The notes: a model not told the origin generated them from the letters alone. A stretch of DNA of 64,000 bases from HKCCE3408 sp039191215 (GCA_039191215.1 JBCCXT010000012.1:15258-79257); one strand, 5' to 3'; positions 44,424 to 53,857 are shown, numbered from the stretch's first letter. Program-made: numbers and translations.

Positions 44424-45580
44424 TATTTTCTCACTCCCATCCCCAAAGGTGTGGCCGGCAGGCTTGGCGGCACACGTCCGTATTCGTGCGGCAGGCTGCA
44501 GGTCTTCAAGTACGGCATCACAAGCCGCCCGAAATTGCGGCATTCGTCAAGATGCGGATAGCCGGAGAAGATGAAGGCCCGGATGCCCATCTTGCGATAC
44601 TCCTCGATCTGGCTCAGCACCTGATCGGCGGAACCCACAAGGGCCGCACCGCAGCCTGATCGCGCCCTGCCGATACCGGTCCATAGATGCGGCTCAACAT
44701 AGCCGAACTGGTCGGCCAATTCACGCGCACGCGCTTGGTGGCTGACCCCCAAAGAGCCGCTATCATGGGCCCGTTCGCGCACCAGCTTGCCGTATTCGTC
44801 ATCAAGCTTTGACACCAGGTGGTCGGCGTAATCGCGCGCCTCGGCCTCGGTGTCGCGCACGATCATATGCACGCGCAAGCCGTAATCGAGCCTGCGTCCG
44901 TAGCGCTCGGCGACCGCATGGACCGCGCGCATCCGACCGGCCAGCTGGTCTTTGGGCTCCGGCCACATCAGATACACATCACAATGCTGACCGCACAGCT
45001 CCAACGCGGCCGGAGAATAGCCGCCGAAATACATCAGCGGCCCGCCGTTTTGCTGGTAGGGCTTGGCTGGATCCGTCCAAACCCCCTCGAATTGGTAGAT
45101 ATCACCCTGATAGGAGATCTCGTCTTGGGCCCAGGCCATGCGCAGAATTTCAACAACCTCGCGCGAGCGTTGGTAGCGCAGCGCGCTGTCAGCTTTCTCA
45201 CCGGGAAAGTCGCTGGAAATGATATTGATCGTGAGCCGCCCCTCAAGCATGTGATCGAGCGTAGCGATGGTGCGCGCGAGCATGATGGGCTGCATCTCGC
45301 CACAGCGAACGGCAGCCAACATATTGATTTTCGATGTGATTGGCGCGCAACCGGCCACAAAGCTCAGCGTGTCCTGGCCGACCTGATAGCTTGACGGACA
45401 CAAGATGTTGCGAAAGCCCTGTGCCTCGGCCTCTTGCAAGATCGAGGAACAATGCGCCCAGGAGGATCGCAAAGCGCCATCGGGTTGGCCAAGCAGGGCG
45501 TAATCATCTGAGCACAAAGCCGCAAACCACGAAACCTCCGACCCGTACAGATCAGGCGACGTGATGGGAACGACGGTCAT
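44423..45580 (-). CDS. SsuD/SmoC-like FMNH2-dependent monooxygenase
   Basis: A 385-residue luciferase-like (LLM) flavin monooxygenase from ATG 45580. The SsuD active-site residues are conserved: Cys61 in NILCPSS, Arg236 and His238 in YGLRVHMIVR, Arg307 in GIGRARSGCGAALVGS, and Tyr341/His343 in FSGYPHLDECRNF. These are the residues that bind and desulfonate alkanesulfonates. Length matches SsuD. No signal peptide. It needs reduced FMN from a separate reductase, which is not in the window. With the coupled aldo/keto reductase and a sugar importer it fits a sulfoquinovose-type desulfonation. Other sulfonated sugars are possible. Confidence 0.85.
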   Translation of the reverse strand: MTVVPITSPDLYGSEVSWFAALCSDDYALLGQPDGALRSSWAHCSSILQEAEAQGFRNILCPSSYQVGQDTLSFVAGCAPITSKINMLAAVRCGEMQPIMLARTIATLDHMLEGRLTINIISSDFPGEKADSALRYQRSREVVEILRMAWAQDEISYQGDIYQFEGVWTDPAKPYQQNGGPLMYFGGYSPAALELCGQHCDVYLMWPEPKDQLAGRMRAVHAVAERYGRRLDYGLRVHMIVRDTEAEARDYADHLVSKLDDEYGKLVRERAHDSGSLGVSHQARARELADQFGYVEPHLWTGIGRARSGCGAALVGSADQVLSQIEEYRKMGIRAFIFSGYPHLDECRNFGRLVMPYLKTCSLPHEYGRVPPSLPATPLGMGVRK

Positions 45581-45676
45581 TTCTCCTCCCCCCTGCGGGC
45601 GCTTTTTTACTTGCGTAGCGCGGCTGAACCCGTAGATCAATGCTGGATCAATATGGCTAATCAGAGAGGAGGATCC

Positions 45677-46387
45677 ATGGCCGACAGCACCGGGCCGGAA
45701 CCTTTACCGGCCTATATACGCATCACCGAGATGCTGACGCGCGACATTGCGGATGGCCGTTTGCCCGATGGCGCCCGCCTGCCGCCGGAACGAGATTTGG
45801 CCCCGCAGCTTGGTGTGTCCATCGGCACCCTGCGCAAAGCGCTTGCCGCACTTGATATGCGCGGGCTTTTGACCCGCCGCCATGGCTCGGGCAATTATGT
45901 GCGCTTCGACGGCCGGGCAGCCGCGGGCTATACAATGTTTCGGTTGGAGCTTTTGTCCGGCGGCGGCCAGCCAAGCGCCAAGCTCATCGACGTGGCGCGG
46001 GTTGCAAAGCCCGCGTCCTTCGCGGCACTCGGCCCGGCGCCTGAGGCGTTTCGCATTCGCCGCATCCGCGTGCTGTCGGGCAGCCCCGTGGCGCTGGAGG
46101 ATATCTGGCTGGACGGCCGGTTCGGCCACGAAATCGACGCCGACGCTTTGGGTCAATCTCTGTATCGCTACTACCAGCAGGCTTTTGGGCTGTGGATTCT
46201 GCGCGCCGAAGACCGCATCCATGCGGGCCAAACCCCGGATTGGGCGCCACATGATCAGCCCCTAATGCCCGGCGCGCCCGCGTCGCGCATCGATCGCACG
46301 GCCTGGGACCAGCACGGTGAGGTGGCAGAGATGTCAGTCACTCATTTCGACCCTTCCCGCGCGGCCTACCGCGCGCGCATCCCCTGA
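45677..46387 (+). CDS. GntR-family regulator (HutC/UTRA type)
   Basis: A 236-residue protein from ATG 45677 with GAGAGGAGG 7 bases upstream. The winged helix-turn-helix is at about residues 10-75 (LPDGARLPPERDLAPQLGVS, then TLRKALAALDMRGLLTRRHG), followed by a UTRA ligand-binding domain (residues about 90-230) that senses small molecules such as sugar phosphates. It is divergent from the monooxygenase-reductase pair across 96 bases and heads the Gfo/Idh-kinase-NagA run, so it likely controls both. Confidence 0.9.
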   Translation: MADSTGPEPLPAYIRITEMLTRDIADGRLPDGARLPPERDLAPQLGVSIGTLRKALAALDMRGLLTRRHGSGNYVRFDGRAAAGYTMFRLELLSGGGQPSAKLIDVARVAKPASFAALGPAPEAFRIRRIRVLSGSPVALEDIWLDGRFGHEIDADALGQSLYRYYQQAFGLWILRAEDRIHAGQTPDWAPHDQPLMPGAPASRIDRTAWDQHGEVAEMSVTHFDPSRAAYRARIP

Positions 46388-46402
46388 AAGGCGACCGCGT
46401 TT

Positions 46403-47482
46403 ATGCGATACGGTATTATTGGTTGCGGCATGATGGGCCAGGAGCATCTGCAAAACATCGCACTTCTGCCCGGAGCAGAGGTAGCTGCGATCTATGAGCC
46501 GGACGATGAAATGGCCGGACGCGCGACCGCTATCGCGCCGGGTGCCGTGCGATGTGACAGCTTGGCAGCACTGCTTGCCCATCCCGCTCTTGATGTGCTG
46601 TTGATCGCATCGCCGAATGACTGCCATGCCGACCAGCTTGCCGCGATCGCCGCGGCGCGCCCGCTGCCAGTGCTGGTCGAAAAGCCGCTCTTCACCGATC
46701 CGGGTGATCTTTCCCGGCTTGAGGCTTTGGGCCGTGACTATCCGGCGATGATCTGGGTTGCGATGGAATACCGCTATATGCCGCCGATCGCGCGATTGCT
46801 GGAAATAGCCGAGGCCGAGACGGGCGGTATCTCGATGCTGACCATCCGCGAGCATCGATTTCCCTTCCTACACAAGGTGGATGCCTGGAACCGTTTCAAT
46901 GCGCGCACCGGCGGTACTTTGGTCGAGAAATGCTGCCACTTTTTCGATCTGATGCGCCTGGCGCTTGGATCGGAGCCGGTGCGCGTGTTGGCCAGCGCGG
47001 GCCAGGCAGTTAATCACAAGGCGGAGCGTTATGATGGGGCCACACCCGATATCTGGGACCACGGCTATGTGATCGTGGAATTCGCCTCCGGCGCCCGGGC
47101 CATGCTGGAATTGTGTATGTTTGCGGAAGGCGCGCGCTATCAAGAGGAGATCAGCGCCGTTGGGCCGCTTGGCAAGATCGAGGCAATGGTGCCAGGGCCG
47201 CAGCGCTTCTGGCCAGAGGAATTGGGCACGGCGCCCGTGCCGAAAGTAGTGGTCAGCCCAAGAGCGCCAAAAGGCCCGCGCGTGCTTGATTTGCCGATTG
47301 ATCCGGCCTTGCAGGCAGCCGGGGATCACAATGGCTCTACCTTTCACCAACACCAGAAATTTCTAGCCGCCCTGCAAACGCAAAGGGCGCCTGAGGTCAG
47401 CTTGGCCGATGGCATTGCCGCTGTCCGAATGGGCCATGCCGCCCAAGAGGCGGCACGCGAAAACGCCATCGTCACGCTCTAG
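46403..47482 (+). CDS. Gfo/Idh/MocA-family oxidoreductase, fourth copy
   Basis: A 359-residue member: YGIIGCGMMGQEHL at the Rossmann start, EKP at 93-95, TGGTLVEKCCHFFDLMRLAL in the C-terminal half with the conserved His. It lies 15 bases after the GntR gene on the same strand. The CCHFF pair of cysteines is unusual for a catalytic loop of this family. Substrate unknown. Confidence 0.9.
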   Translation: MRYGIIGCGMMGQEHLQNIALLPGAEVAAIYEPDDEMAGRATAIAPGAVRCDSLAALLAHPALDVLLIASPNDCHADQLAAIAAARPLPVLVEKPLFTDPGDLSRLEALGRDYPAMIWVAMEYRYMPPIARLLEIAEAETGGISMLTIREHRFPFLHKVDAWNRFNARTGGTLVEKCCHFFDLMRLALGSEPVRVLASAGQAVNHKAERYDGATPDIWDHGYVIVEFASGARAMLELCMFAEGARYQEEISAVGPLGKIEAMVPGPQRFWPEELGTAPVPKVVVSPRAPKGPRVLDLPIDPALQAAGDHNGSTFHQHQKFLAALQTQRAPEVSLADGIAAVRMGHAAQEAARENAIVTL

Positions 47483-47502
47483 GAGCAATCTTGGGCCGCG
47501 CT

Positions 47503-47562
47503 GCCTCAAGCCCGCCTAAAGGCGAGCCGTCGTCAGCGCGGGTCGCGCTCTCGCGCTCCGGC
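47503..47562. repeat. GC-rich repeat, copy B
   Basis: GCCTCAAGCCCGCCTAAAGG, then CGAGCCGTCGTCAGCGCG, then a stretch ending GCTCCGGC. It resembles copy A (13108-13176) in the order of its blocks, and its GCGAGCCGTCG part resembles putA repeat unit 2. It lies between the Gfo/Idh and kinase genes in a 261-base gap. Confidence 0.45.
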
Positions 47563-47743
47563 GCAGGACCGACGAATTGCAAGTCGCACCAATCACAGCG
47601 CTTGAGGCGTCCCGATTTCCGCCGCCAGACCGCACCTCACCTCCTGTTCCGCGGCAGCCGCGCCGAGGAGGGGGCCCAAATGGGTCCACGACGAGGCGCG
47701 TTCCCTCTGGCCGAGGCCCATAGAAGCGCTTACGCTTCTGCCC

Positions 47744-48556
47744 ATGTCGAGCATTCTGGCAATTGACGGCGGCGGCTCCGGCAGCCGCGCGCTTCTTCGG
47801 CGTCCGCGCCTGCCGGACCTCTGCATCGAAGACGGCCCCGCGAATGCCTATACCGACCCGGAGGGCGCAGCGGATCGGATTACCAAAATCGCCGAAAGTC
47901 TCTGGCGACAGGCGGGAATTGAACCTGGCGCCGTCGTCGCAGGCATTGCCGGCTGCCGCTTGCCCGAAATCGCCGAAGGCCTTACGCGCCGCCTGCCCTT
48001 CCCGGCCTATATCACCGATGACAGCGTGACCACGGCGCTCGGCGCCTTGGGCGGCGACGGCACGGTCATCAGTCTGGGCACTGGCGCCTTTGCACTGCGC
48101 ATCGATCAGGGGCACGTCCGCCATATCAGCGGCTGGGGGTTCACGCTTGGCGATACCGCTTCAGGCGCTTGGTTTGGCCGCAACGCGCTTAGCGCAGCGC
48201 TGCGCGCGGCTGACGGATTGACCCCGCATGACGGGCTGACCGAGGCGCTTATGTCCGCCGGCCACCCGCTTTTGCAGTACCAGAACGCCATTCCTTCGGA
48301 TTTCGCTGCCCTTGCCCCCCAGGTTTTCGAACACGCCAGTACGCCAACTGCGCAGCGCCTGATCGCGGCAGCTGTGGCGGAGATCGAGCTGCAAATCACA
48401 ACCCTGCGTGCGCCGACATCGGCCCGGCTGGTGCTCATGGGTGGGCTGGCACCGCGGCTCATCGCGCACCTTCCGCCTGCGCTGCAAGGCCGCTTGTCGG
48501 AGCCACGCGGCAGCGCGCTCGACGGCGCTATTGCCCTTGCAACCCGTGCCCAATGA
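47744..48556 (+). CDS. BadF/BadG/NagK-type sugar kinase
   Basis: A 270-residue protein of the ASKHA ATPase superfamily. The phosphate-1 motif is LAIDGGGSGSRALL, then TDDSVTTALGAL, phosphate-2 VISLGTGAFAL, and the adenosine motif VLMGGLAP. It is shorter than the usual 290-310 residues of eukaryote-type N-acetylglucosamine kinases, mainly because the second strand after the first motif is compressed (RRPRLPDLC). It is next to NagA (ATGA overlap), so it probably phosphorylates GlcNAc or a related amino sugar. Confidence 0.85.
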   Translation: MSSILAIDGGGSGSRALLRRPRLPDLCIEDGPANAYTDPEGAADRITKIAESLWRQAGIEPGAVVAGIAGCRLPEIAEGLTRRLPFPAYITDDSVTTALGALGGDGTVISLGTGAFALRIDQGHVRHISGWGFTLGDTASGAWFGRNALSAALRAADGLTPHDGLTEALMSAGHPLLQYQNAIPSDFAALAPQVFEHASTPTAQRLIAAAVAEIELQITTLRAPTSARLVLMGGLAPRLIAHLPPALQGRLSEPRGSALDGAIALATRAQ

Positions 48557-49641
48557 TCCTTGAAAGCATCGATATCCTGGACGGCGCAGGTCTCTGTAGG
48601 GCGCAAACGGTCACGATCGACGGCGGCCGCATCAGCGCCATCGAGCCCAGTGCGACAGAGGGGCCCTTGCGCGCGATCATCGCACCCAGCTTGGTCGATC
48701 TCCAAGTAAATGGCGGCGGCGGCGTGATGCTAAACGAGGCCCAAAACACATCTGATATCAACCAGATAAGAGCGGCGCATGCGCGCCTTGGCTCCGGCCA
48801 TATCCTGCCCAAACTGATCTCGGACAGCCGCGAGACCACCGCCCGCGTGATCGAGCTGATCGCTCAAACAGAAGGGCTTGGCCTGCATCTTGAAGGCCCA
48901 CACCTGGCTATCCCCGGCGCGCATGATCCAACCCATCTGCGGCCGCTTGAAAGCTGTGATATCGCGTTCTACGCCGAAGCTGCCGAAACGCTGCCGCACC
49001 TGATGATCACACTTGCGCCTGAACAGACGCGGCCGGGCCAAATTGCGGCGCTGGCCGAAGCAGGCATACTGGTCTCACTCGGCCATACTGATTGCAGCGC
49101 CGGTCAGGCGCGCGAAGCCTTCGACGAAGGCGCGCGCATGGTCACGCATCTATTTAATGCGATGTCGGGCTTGCACCACCGTGCCCCGGGTCTTGTCGGT
49201 GCCACGCTTGACCCCGATTGTGAAACGCCCTTTGGCCTTATCGCCGATGGCCACCATGTCGCCGACGCGGCACTGCGCATCACCCTTGCCGCTGGCCGCG
49301 AGCGCCTGGTCGTTGTCTCTGACGCAATGGCGCTGACGGGCTCCGAGGCGGACCAGTTCCTATTTCAAGGGCGCCAAATTCAATCTGACGGCACACGGCT
49401 TAGCCTGCCGGACGGGACGCTGGCCGGCGCGCGAGCCAGCTTGTTGGACGGGCTTCGCCACCTCGCGAGGATCGCCAATATGCCGCTTGCAGACCTGCTG
49501 CCCACCGGCTTTGATCATCCCTGGCGGCTTTTGGGCCGCGGCACGCGCCGAATAGAGGTCGGCGCGCCGACCGATCTTCTGCGCCTCAATCCCGACAACT
49601 CCGTCGATACATTGATCGACGGCCAGTGGCGAAGCTGCTAG
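48553..49641 (+). CDS. nagA: N-acetylglucosamine-6-phosphate deacetylase
   Basis: A 362-residue amidohydrolase. It shows the first NagA block PSLVDLQVNGGGGVM, the metal-site GLHLEGPHLA, histidines in SLGHTDCSAGQA and VTHLFNAMSGLHHRAPGLVG, IADGHHVAD, and the catalytic Asp in VSDAMALTG. It produces glucosamine 6-phosphate and acetate from GlcNAc-6-P. It overlaps the kinase by four bases. No nagB (deaminase) is present in the window. Confidence 0.92.
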   Translation: MILESIDILDGAGLCRAQTVTIDGGRISAIEPSATEGPLRAIIAPSLVDLQVNGGGGVMLNEAQNTSDINQIRAAHARLGSGHILPKLISDSRETTARVIELIAQTEGLGLHLEGPHLAIPGAHDPTHLRPLESCDIAFYAEAAETLPHLMITLAPEQTRPGQIAALAEAGILVSLGHTDCSAGQAREAFDEGARMVTHLFNAMSGLHHRAPGLVGATLDPDCETPFGLIADGHHVADAALRITLAAGRERLVVVSDAMALTGSEADQFLFQGRQIQSDGTRLSLPDGTLAGARASLLDGLRHLARIANMPLADLLPTGFDHPWRLLGRGTRRIEVGAPTDLLRLNPDNSVDTLIDGQWRSC

Positions 49642-49672
49642 GGTCGCAGGCCTTGCAACGCGTGCAGAATGC

Positions 49673-51082
49673 CTAAGCCGGCAGGCAAATTTTGCCGGGG
49701 TTCATGATGTTGTTAGGATCAATTGCGGCCTTTATCGCGGCCATGGCGCCAAGCGCAGGGTCGCCCAATTCGGCCTGCAAATAGCCCGCCTTGCCCTGGC
49801 CGATCCCATGCTCGCCGGTGCAGGTCCCCTCCATCGCTATTGCCATCTCGCTGAGGAAGGCCGTCAATTTTTCAACGGCCGCCACCTGGGCCGGGTCCTT
49901 GGCATCAAAAAGCGGCAGCATATGGAAATTCCCGTCGCCGACATGGCCTGCAACCGGGGCGATCAGGCCCAACCCAGCTGCCCGTTCCTGGCCGCGTGTG
50001 ACCGCTTCGGCCAGGCGCGACACCGGCACGCAGACATCGGTCGACAGGGCATCGGTGCCAGGCCGCAGCGCCATACAGGCGAAGTAGGCATTGTGGCGCG
50101 CTGACCAGAGCTTGGCCCGGTCCTCCTCGCGGGTCGCTTTGGCAATGACCACACCACCAAACTCCGCCGCGATGTCACCAAAAACCTCCGTCTGCTCAAC
50201 AACAGCACTTTCAGAGCCAACAAATTCCAGCAGCAAAAGCGGCGCTTCGGGCAGTTCCGTCTTCGAATAGGCGTTGATCGCCTGGACCGAGAGCGCATCA
50301 AGGAATTCGATCCGCGCCACGGGCAGGCCATACTGTATCGCCATGATGACCGCGTTGCACGCCGCCTCAGCCGTCTCGAACGTACAGACCGCCGCCGATA
50401 ATGCCTCAGGTACACCCGACAATTTCAAGGTCAGTTCGGTGATCAGCCCCAACGTGCCTTCGGAGCCGACAAAAAGCCGGGTCATGTCATAGCCCGCGGA
50501 ACTTTTTCGCGCCCGCCCGCCCGTTCTCAGCACCTCGCCTGAGGGCAGCACCGCCTTCAGCGCCAATACATTGTCGCGCATCGTGCCGTAGCGAACCGCA
50601 TTGGTGCCCGAGGCGCGCGTGGCCACCATCCCACCCAAAGATGCATCGGCTCCCGGATCGACCGGGAAAAACAGCCCCGTATCCCGCAGATAGGCGTTCA
50701 GCGCTTTGCGCGTAATACCCGGTTGGATGACGACATCCATATCCTGAGCATGCACTTCAAGGACCTTGTCCATGCGCGAGAAATCAACCGAAACGCCGCC
50801 CGCGGGCGCATTCACATGCCCCTCCAGCGAAGAGCCGGTGCCAAAGGGCACAATGGGCACGCGATGGGCCGCACAGACGCGCACGACCTCCTGCACCTCA
50901 CCAGTATCTTCTACAAAAATAACCACATCTGGCGGTTGGTTGCGCAGATACGTTGTCGTGTGGCCATGCTGCTGGCGCAACGCAAGCGATCGGTCGAGCC
51001 GCGGGCCAAAGCGTTGCGCCAGAATGTCGACAGCCGTGGCGATACCGGCCTCATTTCGGGTCAAATCAACAATCTCAGCCAT
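49673..51082 (-). CDS. FAD-linked D-lactate dehydrogenase (LDHD type)
   Basis: A 469-residue FAD-binding PCMH/FAD-oxidase_C protein. It has VPFGTGSSLEGHVNAPAGGV for FAD binding, PGITRKALNAYLRDTGLFFP, VDPGADASLGGMVATRASG and TNAVRYGTMRDNVLALK, then GHVGDGNFHMLP with the catalytic His. This arrangement is the cytochrome-dependent D-lactate/D-2-hydroxyacid dehydrogenase (LDHD/DLD1) type rather than GlcD, which has a different N-terminus. It is convergent to nagA with a 31-base gap. Confidence 0.9.
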   Translation of the reverse strand: MAEIVDLTRNEAGIATAVDILAQRFGPRLDRSLALRQQHGHTTTYLRNQPPDVVIFVEDTGEVQEVVRVCAAHRVPIVPFGTGSSLEGHVNAPAGGVSVDFSRMDKVLEVHAQDMDVVIQPGITRKALNAYLRDTGLFFPVDPGADASLGGMVATRASGTNAVRYGTMRDNVLALKAVLPSGEVLRTGGRARKSSAGYDMTRLFVGSEGTLGLITELTLKLSGVPEALSAAVCTFETAEAACNAVIMAIQYGLPVARIEFLDALSVQAINAYSKTELPEAPLLLLEFVGSESAVVEQTEVFGDIAAEFGGVVIAKATREEDRAKLWSARHNAYFACMALRPGTDALSTDVCVPVSRLAEAVTRGQERAAGLGLIAPVAGHVGDGNFHMLPLFDAKDPAQVAAVEKLTAFLSEMAIAMEGTCTGEHGIGQGKAGYLQAELGDPALGAMAAIKAAIDPNNIMNPGKICLPA

Positions 51083-51239
51083 TAATGACTCCTCCCCGCT
51101 GACCGCCTATAGTCTCCGGCCCCGATTAGGCTAGGCCGCACGGCCCGGCATTTCATGGAACCGAATATTGCAACTGGCAGACGCACTTATCGTGTGCGGC
51201 CCGCACGGGTCGCTCCTTTTGGTAGCAGCTGGGCCCGCT

Positions 51240-52370
51240 TCACTCTGCGGCTTCGGCGGATTGAGTGGCTGCATCAATCTCTGCGGCCCTGGCCTCAACC
51301 TGATCGACGATATGATCGATCATCGCCTCATTGGACATTTTATGGCTCTGCTTGCCCGCCAGATAGACCATGCCCGATCCGGCGCCTCCACCTGTGAAGC
51401 CGACATCTGTCATCAGCGCCTCGCCGGGGCCGTTGACGACGCAGCCGATGATCGACAACGACATCGGCGTCTTGATATGTTCCAGCCGCTTTTCCAGCGC
51501 CTCGACAGTCTTGATCACGTCAAAGCCTTGGCGCGCGCAGGATGGGCACGAAATGATATTGACGCCGCGATGGCGCAGGCCCAGGGATTTGAGGATCTCA
51601 AAACCGATCTTCACCTCCTCGACCGGATCGGCCGACAGGCTGACGCGCATCGTATCGCCCAAGCCCATCCATAAAAGGTTGCCCAGCCCGATGGCTGATT
51701 TCACCGTCCCGCCGACAAAACCGCCGGCTTCGGTAATACCAAGATGCAGCGGCGCTTCGGTCTGCTCGGACAATTGCTGATAGGCCGCCATCGTCATGAA
51801 TACGTCCGAGGCTTTCATCGATATCTTGAAGTCAAAAAAGTCATTGTCTTCGAGGATTTTGATGTGGTCGAGCCCGCTTTCGACCAATGCGTCGGGGCAC
51901 GGCTCGCCGTATTTCTCCAGCAGATGCTTCTCCAGGCTGCCGGCATTCACCCCGATCCGCATCGAGCAGCCGTGATCGCGGGCGGCTTTGATGACCTCCT
52001 GCACCCTTTGATGGTTGCCGATATTGCCGGGATTGATACGCAGGCACGACGCACCCGCCTCAGCCGCTTCAATCCCGCGTTTGTAGTGAAAATGGATATC
52101 TGCAACTATCGGAACGGGGCTTTCGGCGACAATCTCTTTTAGCGCAGTCGAGCTTGCCTGATCAGGCACCGAGATGCGCACGATATCGGCGCCCGCCTCG
52201 GCGCAGGCCTGAACCTGCGCGACCGTGGCTGCGACATCGGTCGTCAGCGTGTTTGTCATTGTCTGGACACTGATCGGCGCATCGCCCCCAACCGGTACCG
52301 GCCCGACCATGATCTGGCGGCTCTTGCGGCGCTCGATATTGCGCCAGGGACGGATCGGGTTATGCGACAC
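51240..52370 (-). CDS. ispG: 4-hydroxy-3-methylbut-2-enyl diphosphate synthase
   Basis: A 376-residue IspG: RKSRQIMVGPVPVGGDAPIS in the N-terminal TIM barrel, GVNAGSLEKHLLEKYG in the middle, and the [4Fe-4S] ligand cysteines in ISCPSCARQGFDVI and IGCVVNGPGEA. It carries out the reductive opening of MEcPP in the MEP isoprenoid pathway. The following gene, upstream on this strand, is RodZ-like, a neighbourhood also found in gammaproteobacteria. A 130-base gap separates them. Confidence 0.96.
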   Translation of the reverse strand: MSHNPIRPWRNIERRKSRQIMVGPVPVGGDAPISVQTMTNTLTTDVAATVAQVQACAEAGADIVRISVPDQASSTALKEIVAESPVPIVADIHFHYKRGIEAAEAGASCLRINPGNIGNHQRVQEVIKAARDHGCSMRIGVNAGSLEKHLLEKYGEPCPDALVESGLDHIKILEDNDFFDFKISMKASDVFMTMAAYQQLSEQTEAPLHLGITEAGGFVGGTVKSAIGLGNLLWMGLGDTMRVSLSADPVEEVKIGFEILKSLGLRHRGVNIISCPSCARQGFDVIKTVEALEKRLEHIKTPMSLSIIGCVVNGPGEALMTDVGFTGGGAGSGMVYLAGKQSHKMSNEAMIDHIVDQVEARAAEIDAATQSAEAAE

Positions 52371-52500
52371 GGCGGGACGCCCTTAGATGCAGCCTCGCCA
52401 CAGGTCTACGCCCAACCGGGCCAAGCGGCAACAGGGGCGGATGGTCGCTTCGCCAAACATTCGACCCTGCAGCCGCAAAAGCAGTCATCGCCGGCGCGGT

Positions 52501-53706
52501 CTATTGGCAGCTTCCGGGCATGACATCGGGGGTCACCCCGGCCAGAACAAGCTGCACGTATTCAACTTCCTCAGGTGCGGCATCAAGATCGGCCACTGGA
52601 AAGCTGTCGGCCAGCGCCACGCTTGAAAGTGCTATATTGTCGGTGATCTCACCGCGATTGCCCGCCGGGCCAACCAATTCTCCGTCGACCAGGAAATAGA
52701 TGCCACCGGCGTTACCGGTGCGCAGGCTGGCCGCATCTGTGGTCTGCGGCAAAGGATATTGCTGACCGGCATCCAACGTGCCCTCGTAAAGCACCGCGCC
52801 CGTGGCCGAGGTCAGGCGCACCCAGGCCGGGCAAACGGCAACCAGCACAACCGTCTCTTCAACGCGCGCGGTCACCTGCACGTCGGGCGTCTCGACTGCG
52901 GCGGCAAGTTCCGGCTCCTCCGGCTCGACGATCTCAGGTACAGCCAGCGTGCCGACCTGGTCGGGATCAAGGGTCGAAAGCGGCTCATCGCGAGGCGTCA
53001 GGACAGGCACGTCAAGCGCCTGCGGTCGGTAGAGCCGGTCAACGCGGTCATCAGCCGGACGAACCGCGCCGGAGGCTTCTATATCGGGCGCGGCAAATCT
53101 GTCCGCATCCGTGGCAGGATCGAGCTCCGCCAACGTGCTCGGCGCCTCATCGACGGGTGCAAATTGCAGCCGCTGGATGTCATACAAAATGGCCCAGGCG
53201 CCGTAGCCGATGCCCAAAACGATCGCCACCAGTACCAGGATCGATCCCAAGGCGCCCGGCTCAATCCGGTCAAACAGCCGCTCCTTTTCAGGCGCAAAAC
53301 TCACCCGCGCGGCAGAGATCACATCATTTGGGTCGACCCGCCCCGGCGCCTCGGCAAAGCGACGCTTGGCAGCTTCGGCCTGTTTCGCGGATATTCCATG
53401 CGTGCCGCGAAACCCGCTTTCGCGGGAGAAACGCTCATAGGTCCATTCCGGATCAAGCCCGAGATAGCGTGCATAAGATCGCACATAACCGGCGATGAAC
53501 CCGCGGCTGGCAAAGGCGTCGAGATCAGCATTTTCAATGGCAGCGATATAGGTCGCTTTGATCTTCAGATCGCGCTCGACGTCAAGCAGGGATTTGCCCA
53601 GGGTCGCACGTTCCCCCCGCAGGAGGTCACCCAATGGCACATCGAGCGTTTCATATTCCGCGTAGGGAATTTCACGCCCGCCTGACTGACCTTGTCCTCG
53701 GCCCAT
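52501..53706 (-). CDS. RodZ-like helix-turn-helix membrane protein
   Basis: A 401-residue protein. The N-terminal HTH_25-type domain is at about residues 25-90 (LGDLLRGERATLGKSLLDVE, then LKIKATYIAAIENADLDAF), followed by a basic stretch, one membrane helix at about residues 152-172 (ILVLVAIVLGIGYGAWAILY), a long Pro/Asp linker and a C-terminal periplasmic DUF4115-type domain. This is the RodZ layout, a protein that ties MreB to the cell envelope. Adjacency to ispG fits. I give no symbol because alphaproteobacterial homologues vary. Confidence 0.87.
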   Translation of the reverse strand: MGRGQGQSGGREIPYAEYETLDVPLGDLLRGERATLGKSLLDVERDLKIKATYIAAIENADLDAFASRGFIAGYVRSYARYLGLDPEWTYERFSRESGFRGTHGISAKQAEAAKRRFAEAPGRVDPNDVISAARVSFAPEKERLFDRIEPGALGSILVLVAIVLGIGYGAWAILYDIQRLQFAPVDEAPSTLAELDPATDADRFAAPDIEASGAVRPADDRVDRLYRPQALDVPVLTPRDEPLSTLDPDQVGTLAVPEIVEPEEPELAAAVETPDVQVTARVEETVVLVAVCPAWVRLTSATGAVLYEGTLDAGQQYPLPQTTDAASLRTGNAGGIYFLVDGELVGPAGNRGEITDNIALSSVALADSFPVADLDAAPEEVEYVQLVLAGVTPDVMPGSCQ

Positions 53707-53857
53707 GGGCCACCATGCCTCGACATCTTCTGGCGCAGAAATAGCCGTGCCCTTGGCCCAGCATCCCCCTGCGACATCCCCTTGCGCTGATTCTCCGTAC
53801 CAGCACTAAAGGTTTGTTAGCACAGGCACCCTGGCCCTGACACCGGGCAATGGCGTG

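Noticed and set aside
49673..51082. Glycolate oxidase subunit GlcD
   Set aside because: The N-terminal FAD region and the VDPGADASLGGMVATRASG block match the LDHD type, and no GlcE or GlcF follows.
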